Below are positions 17,305 through 25,927 of a DNA stretch of 64,000 nt, in pieces; positions within the stretch are counted from its first letter, which is position 1; each line of letters opens with the position of its first letter. Where the stretch lies: contig JASBTX010000042.1 in assembly GCA_030148225.1 (NCBI GenBank), forward strand, positions 248,001 to 312,000, in the 5' to 3' direction. The position numbers and the translations under genes are program-made. The notes beneath the pieces were generated by a model, which saw only the letters and a list, made by a program, of their open reading frames with translations, was not told where the DNA came from and ran no database searches. This DNA comes from Paracoccaceae bacterium (lineage in GTDB: Bacteria; Pseudomonadota; Alphaproteobacteria; Rhodobacterales; Rhodobacteraceae).

Positions 17305-17927
17305 CCGGCGGCCCCGGGCGTCAGCAGACGCGAAAAAAGCATTCTCAGGTGTTCCCGGGCAATGGCAAAGCGGTTTTCGGCGGCATCACCCAGCACCGCC
17401 CTGACCTGTACATCAAAATCCGCGTAATGCTGGGTCGTGGCCCAGATCGAAAAAATCAGGTGATGGGGATCAACCGGCGCGATCAGCCCGCGCGCGATCC
17501 AACCCGCGATCACGGCGCATTTCTCATCGACCAGCCTGCGTAGCGGGCCGGTCAGATTGTCGTGGATACGCGGCGCACCCTGCACGATCTCGTTGGCAAA
17601 AAGGCGGCTTTCGCGCGGATAGGTTTCCGCCATCGTCAGCTTGAGATCGACATATTTCAGAATTTCCTCAACCGGTTCCCCGTCCGGGTCCAGCTGTTCG
17701 AGCGGCGCGAGCCATGTGCTCAGCAGCCCCGTCAACAGCGCGACATGGATCGCATCCTTGGACGGAAAGTAGTAAAGAAGGTTGGGTTTGGACAATCCGG
17801 CCTGCAGCGCGATCTGATCGACCGTAGCACCCCGGTAGCCATGCGCCGAAAACACATCCAGCGCCGCATCCAGTATGGCCGCGCGGTTCTTTTGCTGGAT
17901 GCGTGTCAGGGGTTTGGTAGCGGTCAT
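17301..17927 (-). CDS. rutR: TetR-family regulator, RutR orthologue candidate
   Basis: The 208-residue protein has a TetR helix-turn-helix (about 15-60, VDQIALQAGLSKPNLLYYFPSKDAI) and a RutR/YcdC-type C-terminal domain. Matches with E. coli RutR as I recall it are long: NLLYYFPSK, WLAPL, DEK-AVIAGW and PxHLIFxIWATTQHYADF. RutR binds uracil or thymine and releases its operators. An upstream in-frame start would add 26 residues; ATG 17927 is preferred since homologues start close to the HTH. The target sites are probably the TTGACC palindromes at 18646-18691 and 13879. Confidence 0.82.
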   Translation of the reverse strand: MTATKPLTRIQQKNRAAILDAALDVFSAHGYRGATVDQIALQAGLSKPNLLYYFPSKDAIHVALLTGLLSTWLAPLEQLDPDGEPVEEILKYVDLKLTMAETYPRESRLFANEIVQGAPRIHDNLTGPLRRLVDEKCAVIAGWIARGLIAPVDPHHLIFSIWATTQHYADFDVQVRAVLGDAAENRFAIAREHLRMLFSRLLTPGAAG

Positions 17928-17976
17928 TGATCTCGTTCCGGGGTTTTCCCGTGATAGACCGGCAGCGGCGGATCGG

Positions 17977-18624
17977 TCAAACGCCGCGATGCGGGTCGGT
18001 GACACCGATACCGGTCAGCACGATCGCCTTGACCGAGTTCTTGGCGTCTTCCCATTGGGCGTCACTCAGGGGCTCGCCATTGTTCAGGGTTTCGATCTGG
18101 TGGCCGAAATCGGCATAGTGCTGGGTGGTGGCCCAAAGCAGATAGAGCAAATGACGCGGGCTGATCGGGTTCATCAACCCCTGATCGATCCAGTTCTGGA
18201 TCACGCCGATCCGGCCCTCTGTCCATTCGATCAGTACATCCTCGAGATAGTCCTGAATGATCGGGGCGCCGTGCATCACCTCGGACGCCCAGACGCGCGA
18301 GCCATGCGGATGGGTGCGGCTGAGATCCATCTTGGCGTCGATATAGGCGCCGATCCCCTCGGCCGGGCTGGCGGTCTCGTCAAAGGCCGCCGCCTCGAGC
18401 CAGATGTTGAAAATGTTGCTGACGACGCGGCGGTAAAGCTCTTCCTTGGTCTGGAAATAATAATGGATATTGGCCTTGGGCAGCCCGGCCAGATCGGCGA
18501 TCAGCTGCATGGTCGCCCCGCCATACCCGGCTTCGGCAAATACTCTCTCGGCTGCCCAAAGAATGGCCTTTTCGTTCTCCTGCCGCCTGTTTTTCTGGCG
18601 GCCTGAAATCGGGGTTGTCGCCAT
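17977..18624 (-). CDS. Second RutR-class TetR-family regulator
   Basis: The 215-residue product is a paralogue of the preceding regulator: TetR helix-turn-helix (MQLIADLAGLPKANIHYYFQTK, about 39-60) and the same C-terminal type (LLYLLWATTQHYADFG). It differs in the recognition helix (AGLPKANIHYYF versus AGLSKPNLLYYF) and in the ligand domain, so it probably reads another operator or ligand. It starts 22 bases from the first TTGACC palindrome and is divergent from the beta-ureidopropionase gene, so autorepression is likely. Confidence 0.85.
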   Translation of the reverse strand: MATTPISGRQKNRRQENEKAILWAAERVFAEAGYGGATMQLIADLAGLPKANIHYYFQTKEELYRRVVSNIFNIWLEAAAFDETASPAEGIGAYIDAKMDLSRTHPHGSRVWASEVMHGAPIIQDYLEDVLIEWTEGRIGVIQNWIDQGLMNPISPRHLLYLLWATTQHYADFGHQIETLNNGEPLSDAQWEDAKNSVKAIVLTGIGVTDPHRGV

Positions 18625-18645
18625 GGGGCTCCTCTCAGAAAGTTC

Positions 18646-18691
18646 TTGACCAAACGGTCAGGAAACCGCCATAGTTTGACCGTATGGTCAG
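18646..18691. promoter_or_regulatory. Two RutR/TetR operators in a divergent promoter
   Basis: TTGACCAAACGGTCAG (18646-18661) and TTGACCGTATGGTCAG (18676-18691) both match TTGACCA-N2-TGGTCAA closely and are 30 bases apart, about three helical turns. They lie between the TetR gene start at 18624 and the hydrolase start at 18732, so a bound dimer pair could block both directions. Confidence 0.8.
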
Positions 18692-18731
18692 AAACTGGGC
18701 AATGCAAGTTTCACCGTGGATTGGGGGGCAC

Positions 18732-19982
18732 ATGAAAGGCGCGATCAGCAATCTGAAGATCAATGGCGACCGGCTTTGGGACAGCCTGATGGAGATGGCA
18801 AAGATCGGCCCGGGTGTCGCCGGCGGCAACAACCGCCAGACGGTAACCGATGAAGATGCCGAAGGGCGCAGCCTGTTCCGGAAATGGTGCGAGGCAGCGG
18901 GCATGAGCATGGGTCTTGACCAGATGGGCAATATGTTCGCCCGGAGAGAGGGAACCGATGCGGATGCTCTCCCTGTCTATGTCGGTTCCCACCTCGACAC
19001 GCAGCCAACCGGCGGCAAATACGATGGGGTGCTGGGGGTCCTCGGGCCATTGGAAATGATCCGGACGCTGAACGATCTGGATATCAAGACCCGGCACCCG
19101 ATCGTTGTCACGAATTTCACCAATGAAGAGGGCACCCGGTTTGCGCCCGCAATGCTCGCCTCGGGGGTATTTGCCGGAGTGCACAGCCAGGACTGGGCCT
19201 ATGCGCGCGAAGATGCCGAGGGCAAAAAGTTCGGCGACGAACTGAAACGTATCGGCTGGCGCGGCGAAGAGGAAACCGGCGCGCGAAAGATGCACGCGTT
19301 TTTCGAATTGCATATCGAACAGGGCCCGATCCTAGAGGCCGAGGGGATCGATATCGGCGTGGTTACCCACGGGCAGGGGCTGAGCTGGACGCAGGTCACG
19401 GTTACCGGCAAGGAGGCGCATACCGGATCGACCCCGATGCCGATGCGCAAAAATGCCGGTCTGGGCATGGCGCGCATTCTGGAAAAGGTCGACGAAATCG
19501 CGCTGAGCCACGCCCCCCATGCCGTGGGGGCGGCGGGACATATCGATATCCATCCAAATTCGCGCAACGTGATCCCCGGCAAGGCGGTTTTCACCATAGA
19601 CTTCCGCTCGCCCGATCTGGCGGTAATCGAGGATATGGAGGCGCGGCTGAAAACAGAGGGCCAGCGCATCGCCGACGACATGGGGCTGGAGATCGCCTTT
19701 GAGAAGGTTGGCGGGTTTGACCCCGTGGCCTTTGATGCCGACTGCGTCACCGCCGTGCGCGATGCGGCAGAGCGGCTGGGCTATTCGCATCGCGACCTGA
19801 TTTCGGGCGCCGGGCATGATGCCTGCTGGATCAACCGCGTGGCCCCGACGGCGATGGTGATGTGCCCCTGTGTCGATGGGCTGAGCCACAATGAGGCTGA
19901 GGAGATTACCCGGGAATGGGCCACGGCGGGCGCCGAGGTGCTGATGCATGCGGTGGTCGAGACGGCGGGAATCGTCGAATGA
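18732..19982 (+). CDS. hyuC: Zn-dependent N-carbamoyl-beta-alanine amidohydrolase (beta-ureidopropionase)
   Basis: This 416-residue M20-family enzyme hydrolyses N-carbamoyl-beta-alanine to beta-alanine, ammonia and CO2, the third step of reductive pyrimidine breakdown. Metal ligands appear as His/Asp in GSHLDTQPTGGKYDG, Glu in NEEGTRFAP, His in FELHIEQGP and the last His in SHNEAE. An upstream in-frame ATG exists in the operator region; the start at 18732 follows TTGGGGGGCAC and avoids the operators. Context with preTA and dihydropyrimidinase favours the pyrimidine role over other carbamoylases or allantoate hydrolase. Confidence 0.88.
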   Translation: MKGAISNLKINGDRLWDSLMEMAKIGPGVAGGNNRQTVTDEDAEGRSLFRKWCEAAGMSMGLDQMGNMFARREGTDADALPVYVGSHLDTQPTGGKYDGVLGVLGPLEMIRTLNDLDIKTRHPIVVTNFTNEEGTRFAPAMLASGVFAGVHSQDWAYAREDAEGKKFGDELKRIGWRGEEETGARKMHAFFELHIEQGPILEAEGIDIGVVTHGQGLSWTQVTVTGKEAHTGSTPMPMRKNAGLGMARILEKVDEIALSHAPHAVGAAGHIDIHPNSRNVIPGKAVFTIDFRSPDLAVIEDMEARLKTEGQRIADDMGLEIAFEKVGGFDPVAFDADCVTAVRDAAERLGYSHRDLISGAGHDACWINRVAPTAMVMCPCVDGLSHNEAEEITREWATAGAEVLMHAVVETAGIVE

Positions 19983-20005
19983 GCGCGATGCGCCCATCCG
20001 ACCGG

Positions 20006-20053
20006 CCGGGGGCGCCGCCCCCGGACCCCCGAGGTATTGGGTGAACAATGAAG
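20006..20053 (+). repeat. Dispersed repeat, copy 2, with hairpin
   Basis: A perfect 8-bp stem CCGGGGGC/GCCCCCGG (20006-20024) is followed by AGGTATTGGGTGAACAATGA (from 20032), the reverse-oriented, slightly diverged form of the repeat core. It fills the 94-base gap between the hydrolase and dihydropyrimidinase genes. Confidence 0.5.
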
Positions 20054-20076
20054 CGGGATGTTCTGGGAGATAGCAG

Positions 20077-21537
20077 ATGACCAAGGTGATCAAGGGCGGC
20101 ACGGTCTGCACGGCAGACCGCAGCTATGAGGCGGATGTACTGATCGAAGGTGAGACGATCCGCGAGATCGGCCAGGATCTGAAGGGCGACGAATACATCG
20201 ATGCCGAGGGGGCCTATGTCATCCCCGGCGGCATCGATCCGCATACGCATCTGGAAATGCCGTTCATGGGGACAACGGCGGCCGAAACATTCGAAAGCGG
20301 CACATGGGCCGCCGCGGTGGGCGGCACGACCATGATCGTGGATTTCTGTCTGCCGGGCGCCGATGGCTCGATCAAGAATGCCATCAACGAGTGGCACCGC
20401 AAATCCGCGCCCCAGATCTGTTCTGATGTCGGCTATCACATGGCGATCACCGGCTGGGATGAAAGCGTCTTTAACGAGATGAAGGACGCGGTCGATATGG
20501 GGGTGAATTCCTTCAAGCATTTCATGGCCTACAAGGGCGCGCTGATGATCGAGGATGACGAGATGTTCGCCTCGTTCAAGCGTTGTGCCGAACTGGGTGC
20601 GCTGCCGATGGTCCATGCCGAGAACGGCGATCTTGTGGCCGAGCTGCAGGAGAAATACTTCAACGAAGGCATCACCGGGCCCGAAGGCCATGCCTATTCC
20701 CGCCCGCCCGAGCTGGAAGGCGAGGCCGCGAACCGCGCGATCACCATCGCCGATGCCGCCGGTGTGCCGCTCTATATTGTGCATGTATCCTGCGAACAGG
20801 CGCATGAGGCGATCCGGCGCGCCCGGCAGAAAGGCATGCGGGTTTACGGGGAGCCGCTGATCCAGTTCCTCACGCTGGACGAGCGGGAATATTTCAATAC
20901 CGACTGGGATCATGCAGCGCGGCGCGTGATGTCACCTCCCTTCCGCTCCAAGGATCATCAGGACAGCCTGTGGGCGGGGCTGCAGGCCGGTTCGCTGCAG
21001 GTCGTGGCCACCGATCACGCGGCTTTCAACACCGAACAGAAACGCGCCGGGCGCGACGATTTCAGGATTATTCCCAATGGCTCAAACGGGCTGGAGGAAC
21101 GGCTGGCGGTGCTGTGGACCGAGGGGGTGGAGACCGGGCGGCTGACACCCAACGAGTTTGTTGCCGCGACATCGACCAATGTCGCCAAGATCCTGAACAT
21201 CTATCCCAAGAAAGGGGCCATCGTCGAAGGCGCGGATGCCGATATCGTGGTCTGGGATCCCAAGATCACCAAGACGATTTCCCCGTCGAACCACCATTCC
21301 GTGCTGGATTACAACGTCTTCGAAGGTTTCGAGGTGCAGGCGCAATCACGCTATACGCTCAGCCGGGGTGACGTGATCTGGGCCTGGGGTCAGAATTCGC
21401 AGCCCAATCCGGGCCGGGGAAAATTTGTACCGCGCCCCGCCTTTCCATCGGCGCATAAGGCACTGTCAAAATGGAAACAGGTGACCGCGCCCAAGATGAT
21501 CCAGCGCGATCCGCTGAACATTCCTGCCGGCATCTGA
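20077..21537 (+). CDS. hydA: Dihydropyrimidinase
   Basis: This 486-residue cyclic amidohydrolase opens dihydrouracil/dihydrothymine to the N-carbamoyl product, the second step of the pathway. Metal-site residues are the HxH in DPHTHLEMPF, the carbamylated Lys in FKHFMAYKG, His in HAENGD, His in VHVSCEQ and Asp in ATDHAAF. Length and the NPRRHPF-equivalent end are normal for bacterial D-hydantoinase/dihydropyrimidinase. It lies 94 bases after hyuC, with a repeat in the gap, and faces a cupin gene. Confidence 0.94.
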   Translation: MTKVIKGGTVCTADRSYEADVLIEGETIREIGQDLKGDEYIDAEGAYVIPGGIDPHTHLEMPFMGTTAAETFESGTWAAAVGGTTMIVDFCLPGADGSIKNAINEWHRKSAPQICSDVGYHMAITGWDESVFNEMKDAVDMGVNSFKHFMAYKGALMIEDDEMFASFKRCAELGALPMVHAENGDLVAELQEKYFNEGITGPEGHAYSRPPELEGEAANRAITIADAAGVPLYIVHVSCEQAHEAIRRARQKGMRVYGEPLIQFLTLDEREYFNTDWDHAARRVMSPPFRSKDHQDSLWAGLQAGSLQVVATDHAAFNTEQKRAGRDDFRIIPNGSNGLEERLAVLWTEGVETGRLTPNEFVAATSTNVAKILNIYPKKGAIVEGADADIVVWDPKITKTISPSNHHSVLDYNVFEGFEVQAQSRYTLSRGDVIWAWGQNSQPNPGRGKFVPRPAFPSAHKALSKWKQVTAPKMIQRDPLNIPAGI

Positions 21538-21582
21538 TGCGGGTGGGCGGCGGCAGGCAGGCGAAACCGGCCCCGGGGCTGA

Positions 21583-21993
21583 TTACTCAGGGACCAGACT
21601 GTCCAGTTCGGGCAGCAAGACGACGCTTTCCTGTTCATGCGGGTCCGTGCGTGCGATCACGGCCACGGCGTCTGATGTGCCCGGATTTATCGGCAGGTGC
21701 GGCGTATCGGCCGGGATATAGACCAGATCGCCCGGCGCGATCTCCATCCGGTGCTCGAGCCTATCCCCCCAGAACATCACCGCTTCGCCCGAGATCATGT
21801 AAATCGCGGTCTCATGAGTCTCGTGCTTATGCGCCTTGGCCCGCCCGCCGGGCGGGACGCTCAGGATATGCATGCAGATTGCCTGGGCGCCGGTTGTCTC
21901 TTTGGCAATCCCCTCGAAATAGTCAAAGCCCTGCTTGCCCGAGTAGGTCTGGCCGGGGCGCAGCTTGTGGCAGGTTCCGGACTGGCGTGACAT
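21583..21993 (-). CDS. Single-domain cupin
   Basis: The 136-residue protein is a small cupin with the metal motif HKHETHE (G-x5-HxH-x-x-HE) followed by GEAVMFWGDRLEHRM and the second motif GDLVYIPADTPHLPIN. It probably binds one metal ion and a small ligand. A much longer frame continues upstream into the ABC ATPase gene; the ATG at 21993 after AGGAGG is the real start. It lies between hydA and the ABC importer, on the opposite strand, 46 bases from the ATPase gene. Role in pyrimidine use is likely by position only. Confidence 0.8.
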   Translation of the reverse strand: MSRQSGTCHKLRPGQTYSGKQGFDYFEGIAKETTGAQAICMHILSVPPGGRAKAHKHETHETAIYMISGEAVMFWGDRLEHRMEIAPGDLVYIPADTPHLPINPGTSDAVAVIARTDPHEQESVVLLPELDSLVPE

Positions 21994-22039
21994 TGTCATC
22001 TCCTCCTGCAGCGGCGGAACATTTCGGATCGTGCCCACT

Positions 22040-22843
22040 ATGACCGTCACTACAGATACCGTGTCAAGCAACACCGTGATTTCGGCACGTGGACTGGACC
22101 TGACATTCCAGACCAATGACGGCCCGATACACGCCCTGAAGGACATCAATCTGGATATCGGCAAAGGCGAGTTCGTCAGCTTCATCGGGCCGTCCGGATG
22201 CGGCAAAACCACGTTTCTGCGCGTGATTGCCGATCTGGAGGCGCCAACCGCAGGGGAGGTCGCTGTCAACGGCATGACCCCGGCAGAGGCCCGCCGGAAC
22301 CGCGCCTATGGCTATGTCTTTCAGGCGGCGGGTCTTTATCCCTGGCGCACAATCGGCGGCAATATCCGTCTGCCGCTCGAGATCATGGGATATTCCCGTC
22401 AGGAACAGGAAGAGCGGGTGGCGCGCACGCTCAGCCTTGTCGATCTGGACGGGTTTGACAGGAAATACCCCTGGCAATTGTCGGGGGGCATGCAGCAGCG
22501 CGCCTCGATCGCGCGTGCGCTGGCGTTTGATGCCGATATCCTGCTGATGGATGAGCCCTTCGGCGCGCTGGACGAGATCGTGCGCGATCACCTGAACGAG
22601 CAACTTCTGGCGCTTTGGGCACGGACCGAGAAAACCATCGGATTTGTTACCCATTCGATCCCCGAGGCTGTCTATCTCTCGACCAAGATCGTCGTGATGA
22701 GCCCGCGCCCGGGCCGTATCACCGAAATCATCGAGAGTGATCTGCCGCGCGAAAGGCCGCTTGATATCCGGGAAAGCCAGGCATTTCTGGAAATCGCACA
22801 TCGCGTCAGGGAGGGGCTGCGTGCCGGGCATTCCTATGACTGA
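22040..22843 (+). CDS. ABC importer ATPase, nitrate/taurine/HMP-type
   Basis: The 267-residue ATPase has Walker A GPSGCGKTT (about 55-63), signature LSGGMQQRAS, Walker B ILLMDEP and the H-loop FVTHSIPEA. It belongs to the SsuB/TauB/ThiZ group that works with NMT1-type binding proteins. With two permease genes and a binding protein downstream it forms one importer. Placement in the pyrimidine cluster suggests import of a pyrimidine or derivative. The start MTVTTDTVSS is chosen because upstream codons overlap the cupin leader. Confidence 0.9.
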   Translation: MTVTTDTVSSNTVISARGLDLTFQTNDGPIHALKDINLDIGKGEFVSFIGPSGCGKTTFLRVIADLEAPTAGEVAVNGMTPAEARRNRAYGYVFQAAGLYPWRTIGGNIRLPLEIMGYSRQEQEERVARTLSLVDLDGFDRKYPWQLSGGMQQRASIARALAFDADILLMDEPFGALDEIVRDHLNEQLLALWARTEKTIGFVTHSIPEAVYLSTKIVVMSPRPGRITEIIESDLPRERPLDIRESQAFLEIAHRVREGLRAGHSYD

Positions 22844-22950
22844 CTTCGGCAAACAAACACCCCGCCCGCCGGGGCGGACAGGGTGCCTTCATCGTTCGCG
22901 GTCATCGGCTCCTCAGCCTGTACCGCAAATCAATATCAGAATGATAAACC

Positions 22951-23048
22951 TTTCATTGTTCTTAAAATACCTGCGCCGGAGGCAAGAAAGTTCCGGGCCT
23001 TCGGCGCCCGTTCAGACCGCGGGCAGAGGTATTTTTGGAACAATGAAA
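22951..23048. repeat. 98-bp element with inverted repeat ends (dispersed repeat, copies 3 and 4)
   Basis: Two copies of the repeat face each other: TTTCATTGTTCTTAAAATAC at 22951 and AGGTATTTTTGGAACAATGA ending at 23048, each 22 bases. About 54 bases with GC-rich short hairpins (CGGGCCTTCGGCGCCCG) lie between. The form resembles a BIME or a small MITE. It ends 14 bases before the permease start, inside the ABC operon. Confidence 0.7.
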
Positions 23049-23062
23049 CAGGCGGGGGTGCG

Positions 23063-23932
23063 ATGTTTCGGAACCTAGCGCCCGTATTGACCGTTTTGGC
23101 CGTGCTGGTGGTGATCTGGTACGGGGCCGCCATTGTGATGAATGCACCCTGGGCGCAGGACCGGGCGGCCAAACAGGGCAAGACGCTCGGCTTTTCCGAA
23201 CTTGTCGCCAATACGATGTCGCAGGAGCGTCCGCGCCTGCCACCGCCGCATCAGGTCGGGCAGGAGTTGTGGAAGACCACGGTCGAGAAAAAGGTGACCT
23301 CAAAGCGCAGTCTGGTTTTTCACGGCTGGATCACCCTCTCGGCGACATTCTGGGGGTTTCTGCTGGGTACGACGCTGGGTCTCTTGATGGCTGTGGGGAT
23401 TGTGTATTTCCGGACGCTGGAAATGAGCCTGATGCCCTGGGCCATTGTCAGCCAGACGATACCCATCGTGGCCCTTGCGCCGATGATCATCGTTCTTCTG
23501 GCCGCGCTCGGGATTGAAGAGCGCGGCGTCGCCAAAGCCATCATTTCGGCCTATCTCTGCTATTTCCCGGTGCTGGTCGGCATGGTCAAGGGGTTGCGCT
23601 CACCGGCGGCCATGCAGCTTGATCTGCTCAAGACCTATAGCGCAAGCGGGTTCGAGATTTTCTGGAAACTGAGGCTGCCAAGCTCGGTGCCATATCTCTT
23701 TACCTCGCTCAAGGTAGGTATCGCCGCGGCGCTGGTGGGGACGATCGTGGGTGAACTGCCCACCGGCGCGATCCGGGGTCTGGGTGCGCGCATCCTAATC
23801 GGCGATCAGTTCGGCAATCCGATCATGATCTGGTCGGCGCTTTTCGCGGCGGCGATCCTGGCCGGTGCTCTGGTCACCATCGTGGGTCTGTTGCAGAAGC
23901 TCGCGCTCAGGAAAATGGGTATGGCCGAATGA
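23063..23932 (+). CDS. ABC importer permease (first)
   Basis: The 289-residue protein has an N-terminal membrane segment (about 5-25), a ~60-residue external stretch and a binding-protein-dependent transport domain with about five further spans. The EAA-type loop is recognisable around LLKTYSASGFEIFWKLRLPSS. An in-frame upstream extension would be encoded by the repeat element at 22951, so ATG 23063 after GGCGGGGGTG is used. It is coupled to the second permease by an ATGA overlap. Confidence 0.88.
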   Translation: MFRNLAPVLTVLAVLVVIWYGAAIVMNAPWAQDRAAKQGKTLGFSELVANTMSQERPRLPPPHQVGQELWKTTVEKKVTSKRSLVFHGWITLSATFWGFLLGTTLGLLMAVGIVYFRTLEMSLMPWAIVSQTIPIVALAPMIIVLLAALGIEERGVAKAIISAYLCYFPVLVGMVKGLRSPAAMQLDLLKTYSASGFEIFWKLRLPSSVPYLFTSLKVGIAAALVGTIVGELPTGAIRGLGARILIGDQFGNPIMIWSALFAAAILAGALVTIVGLLQKLALRKMGMAE

Positions 23933-24771
23933 GCTGGGTTCTGATTTCCCTCTTGTTCTGGGCCGCCGCATGGGCGCTGAATATCTGGCTGGTGCGCCAC
24001 CGGGCGGATCGGGCGATGACGCGGGTGCTTGTGCCCGTGATATTCGGCCTGTCGGTTCTGGTTCTCTGGGAGGGGCTGGTCAAGGGGCTGGGCGTCTCGC
24101 CCATTATCCTGCCCGCACCCAGCGCGGTGCTGGCGCGATTCCTGTCCTCGACCGAGACGCTCTGGATTGATTTCGTCCAGACAGCGCTCAAGGGGGCGGT
24201 GTCGGGATACCTGATCGGGGCCGGGGCGGCCTTCGCGGCGGCCATTGCCATCGACCGCTCCCCCTTTCTCAAGCGCGGGTTGCTGCCCATCGGCAATTTC
24301 GTTGCCGCGCTGCCGATTGTGGGTACCGCGCCCATTCTCGTGGGATGGTTTGGGTTCGACTGGCAGTCAAAGGCGGCTGTGGTGGTGGTGATGGTGTTTT
24401 TTCCCATCCTCGTAAATACCGTGCAGGGCCTGTCGGAAACGGATAGAATGCAGCGAGACCTGATGCACACCTATGGCGCCACCTATATGCAGAACCTGGT
24501 CAAGCTGCGTCTGCCCGCGGCGATGCCGTTCATCTTCAACGGGCTGAAAATCGCGACGACGCTGGCGCTGATCGGGGCGATCGTCGCGGAATATTTCGGC
24601 TCTCCCACACGCGGGATGGGCTTTCGCATATCCACCGAGGTCGGTCGATTGGGCATCGATATGGTCTGGGCGGAAATCACGGTCGCCGCCATCGTCGGGT
24701 CGACCTTTTACGGGCTGGTGGCACTGGCCGAAAAATGGGTGACGTTCTGGCACCCGTCTCAACGAGGATAA
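23929..24771 (+). CDS. ABC importer permease (second)
   Basis: The 280-residue permease has about six membrane spans and the EAA-type loop DLMHTYGATYMQNLVKLRLPAA that contacts the ATPase. It belongs to the SsuC/TauC/ThiX family. The start overlaps the first permease by four bases. Two different permeases in one system suggest a heterodimeric pore. Confidence 0.9.
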   Translation: MSWVLISLLFWAAAWALNIWLVRHRADRAMTRVLVPVIFGLSVLVLWEGLVKGLGVSPIILPAPSAVLARFLSSTETLWIDFVQTALKGAVSGYLIGAGAAFAAAIAIDRSPFLKRGLLPIGNFVAALPIVGTAPILVGWFGFDWQSKAAVVVVMVFFPILVNTVQGLSETDRMQRDLMHTYGATYMQNLVKLRLPAAMPFIFNGLKIATTLALIGAIVAEYFGSPTRGMGFRISTEVGRLGIDMVWAEITVAAIVGSTFYGLVALAEKWVTFWHPSQRG

Positions 24772-24808
24772 CAAACGAAATGCTATCCTACCAACAAGGG
24801 GAACTATC

Positions 24809-25792
24809 ATGAAAAAGACTTTGCTGAACACGCTGGCGGCGCTGGCCGTCGGATCGACGGCGGCCTATGCCGATGAATTCACGCTTCAGCTGAAATGGGT
24901 GACGCAGGCGCAGTTCGCCGGGTATTACGTCGCCCTTGAGAAGGGGTTTTACGACGAAGAGGACATTGAGGTAACGATCAAACCGGGTGGTCCGGATATC
25001 GCGCCGACGCAGGTGATCGCCGGTGGCGGCGCGGATGCAGTCATCGAATGGATGCCCGCCGCACTGGCGGCACGTGAAAAGGGCCTGCCGCTGGTCAATG
25101 TCGCCCAGCCCTTCAAATCGGCGGGCATGATGCTGACCTGCCGCAAGGATGCCGGTGTTGAAACCACGGCCGATTTCCCGGGCAAGACGCTGGGCGTATG
25201 GTTCTTTGGCAACGAATACCCGTTCCTGAGCTGGATGAGCCAGCTGGGCATTGCGACCGAAGGTGGCGCGGATGGCGTAGAGGTGCTGAAGCAGGGCTTC
25301 AACGTCGATCCGATCCTGAACGGTCAGGCGGCCTGTGTGTCGACCATGGCCTATAACGAGTACTGGCAGGTAATCGATGCCGGGCTGACACCCGAGGAAC
25401 TGGTTGTCTTTAAATATACCGACGAAGGTGTCGCGACGATGGAGGATGGCATCTATGTGCTTGAGGATAACCTGAGCGATCCCGCCTTCGAGGACAAGCT
25501 GGTGCGTTTCGTGCGCGCATCGATGAAAGGCTGGAAATATGCCGAGGAGAACCCGGACGAAGCAGCCGATATCGTGCTCGAGTTTGACGAGACCGGCGCG
25601 CAGACGGTGAAGCATCAGCGCCGCATGATGGGCGAAATCGCCAAGCTGACGGCGGGTTCCGACGGTTCGCTTGATCCGGCCGATTACCAGCGTACGGTTG
25701 ATACGCTGCTGGCGGGTGGTTCCGATCCTGTGATCACCATGGCCCCATCGGGTGCATGGACAAATGCCATCACCGACAAGGCGCTGAAATAG
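24809..25792 (+). CDS. NMT1/ThiY-like periplasmic substrate-binding protein
   Basis: The 327-residue protein has a signal peptide (MKKTLLNTLAALAVGSTAAYA) and an NMT1/THI5-like periplasmic binding fold: FTLQLKWVTQAQFAGYYVAL near the mature start is the hallmark of ThiY-type and related pyrimidine-binding proteins. GGGADAVIEWMPAAL and GVWFFGNEYPFLSWM follow the family pattern. It completes the importer. The ligand could be hydroxymethylpyrimidine, as for ThiY, or uracil/thymine or their breakdown products; the catabolic cluster favours the latter. A strong terminator follows. Confidence 0.88.
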   Translation: MKKTLLNTLAALAVGSTAAYADEFTLQLKWVTQAQFAGYYVALEKGFYDEEDIEVTIKPGGPDIAPTQVIAGGGADAVIEWMPAALAAREKGLPLVNVAQPFKSAGMMLTCRKDAGVETTADFPGKTLGVWFFGNEYPFLSWMSQLGIATEGGADGVEVLKQGFNVDPILNGQAACVSTMAYNEYWQVIDAGLTPEELVVFKYTDEGVATMEDGIYVLEDNLSDPAFEDKLVRFVRASMKGWKYAEENPDEAADIVLEFDETGAQTVKHQRRMMGEIAKLTAGSDGSLDPADYQRTVDTLLAGGSDPVITMAPSGAWTNAITDKALK

Positions 25793-25833
25793 GCCTTAGC
25801 AATCCGGGCCTGCAGGGCCTGAGGGAAACAGAG

Positions 25834-25867
25834 AAAAGCCCCGGAAACCGGGGCTTTTCGCGTTTTT
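25834..25867 (+). terminator. Rho-independent terminator of the ABC operon
   Basis: AAAAGCCCCGG-AAA-CCGGGGCTTTT forms an 11-bp stem with a 3-base loop (25834-25858), then TCGCGTTTTTC. It is 42 bases past the binding-protein stop. Confidence 0.9.
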
Positions 25868-25927
25868 CGGCGATGGCTTGCGCGCCGGGCTGCCGCGTGG
25901 TCAGATTTCCCCAATGGGGGTAGCGAC

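Noticed and set aside
22040..22050. TGACCGTCA as a RutR half operator at the ABC ATPase start
   Set aside because: The spacing is too short for the TTGACCA-N2-TGGTCAA form and it overlaps the start codon by chance.
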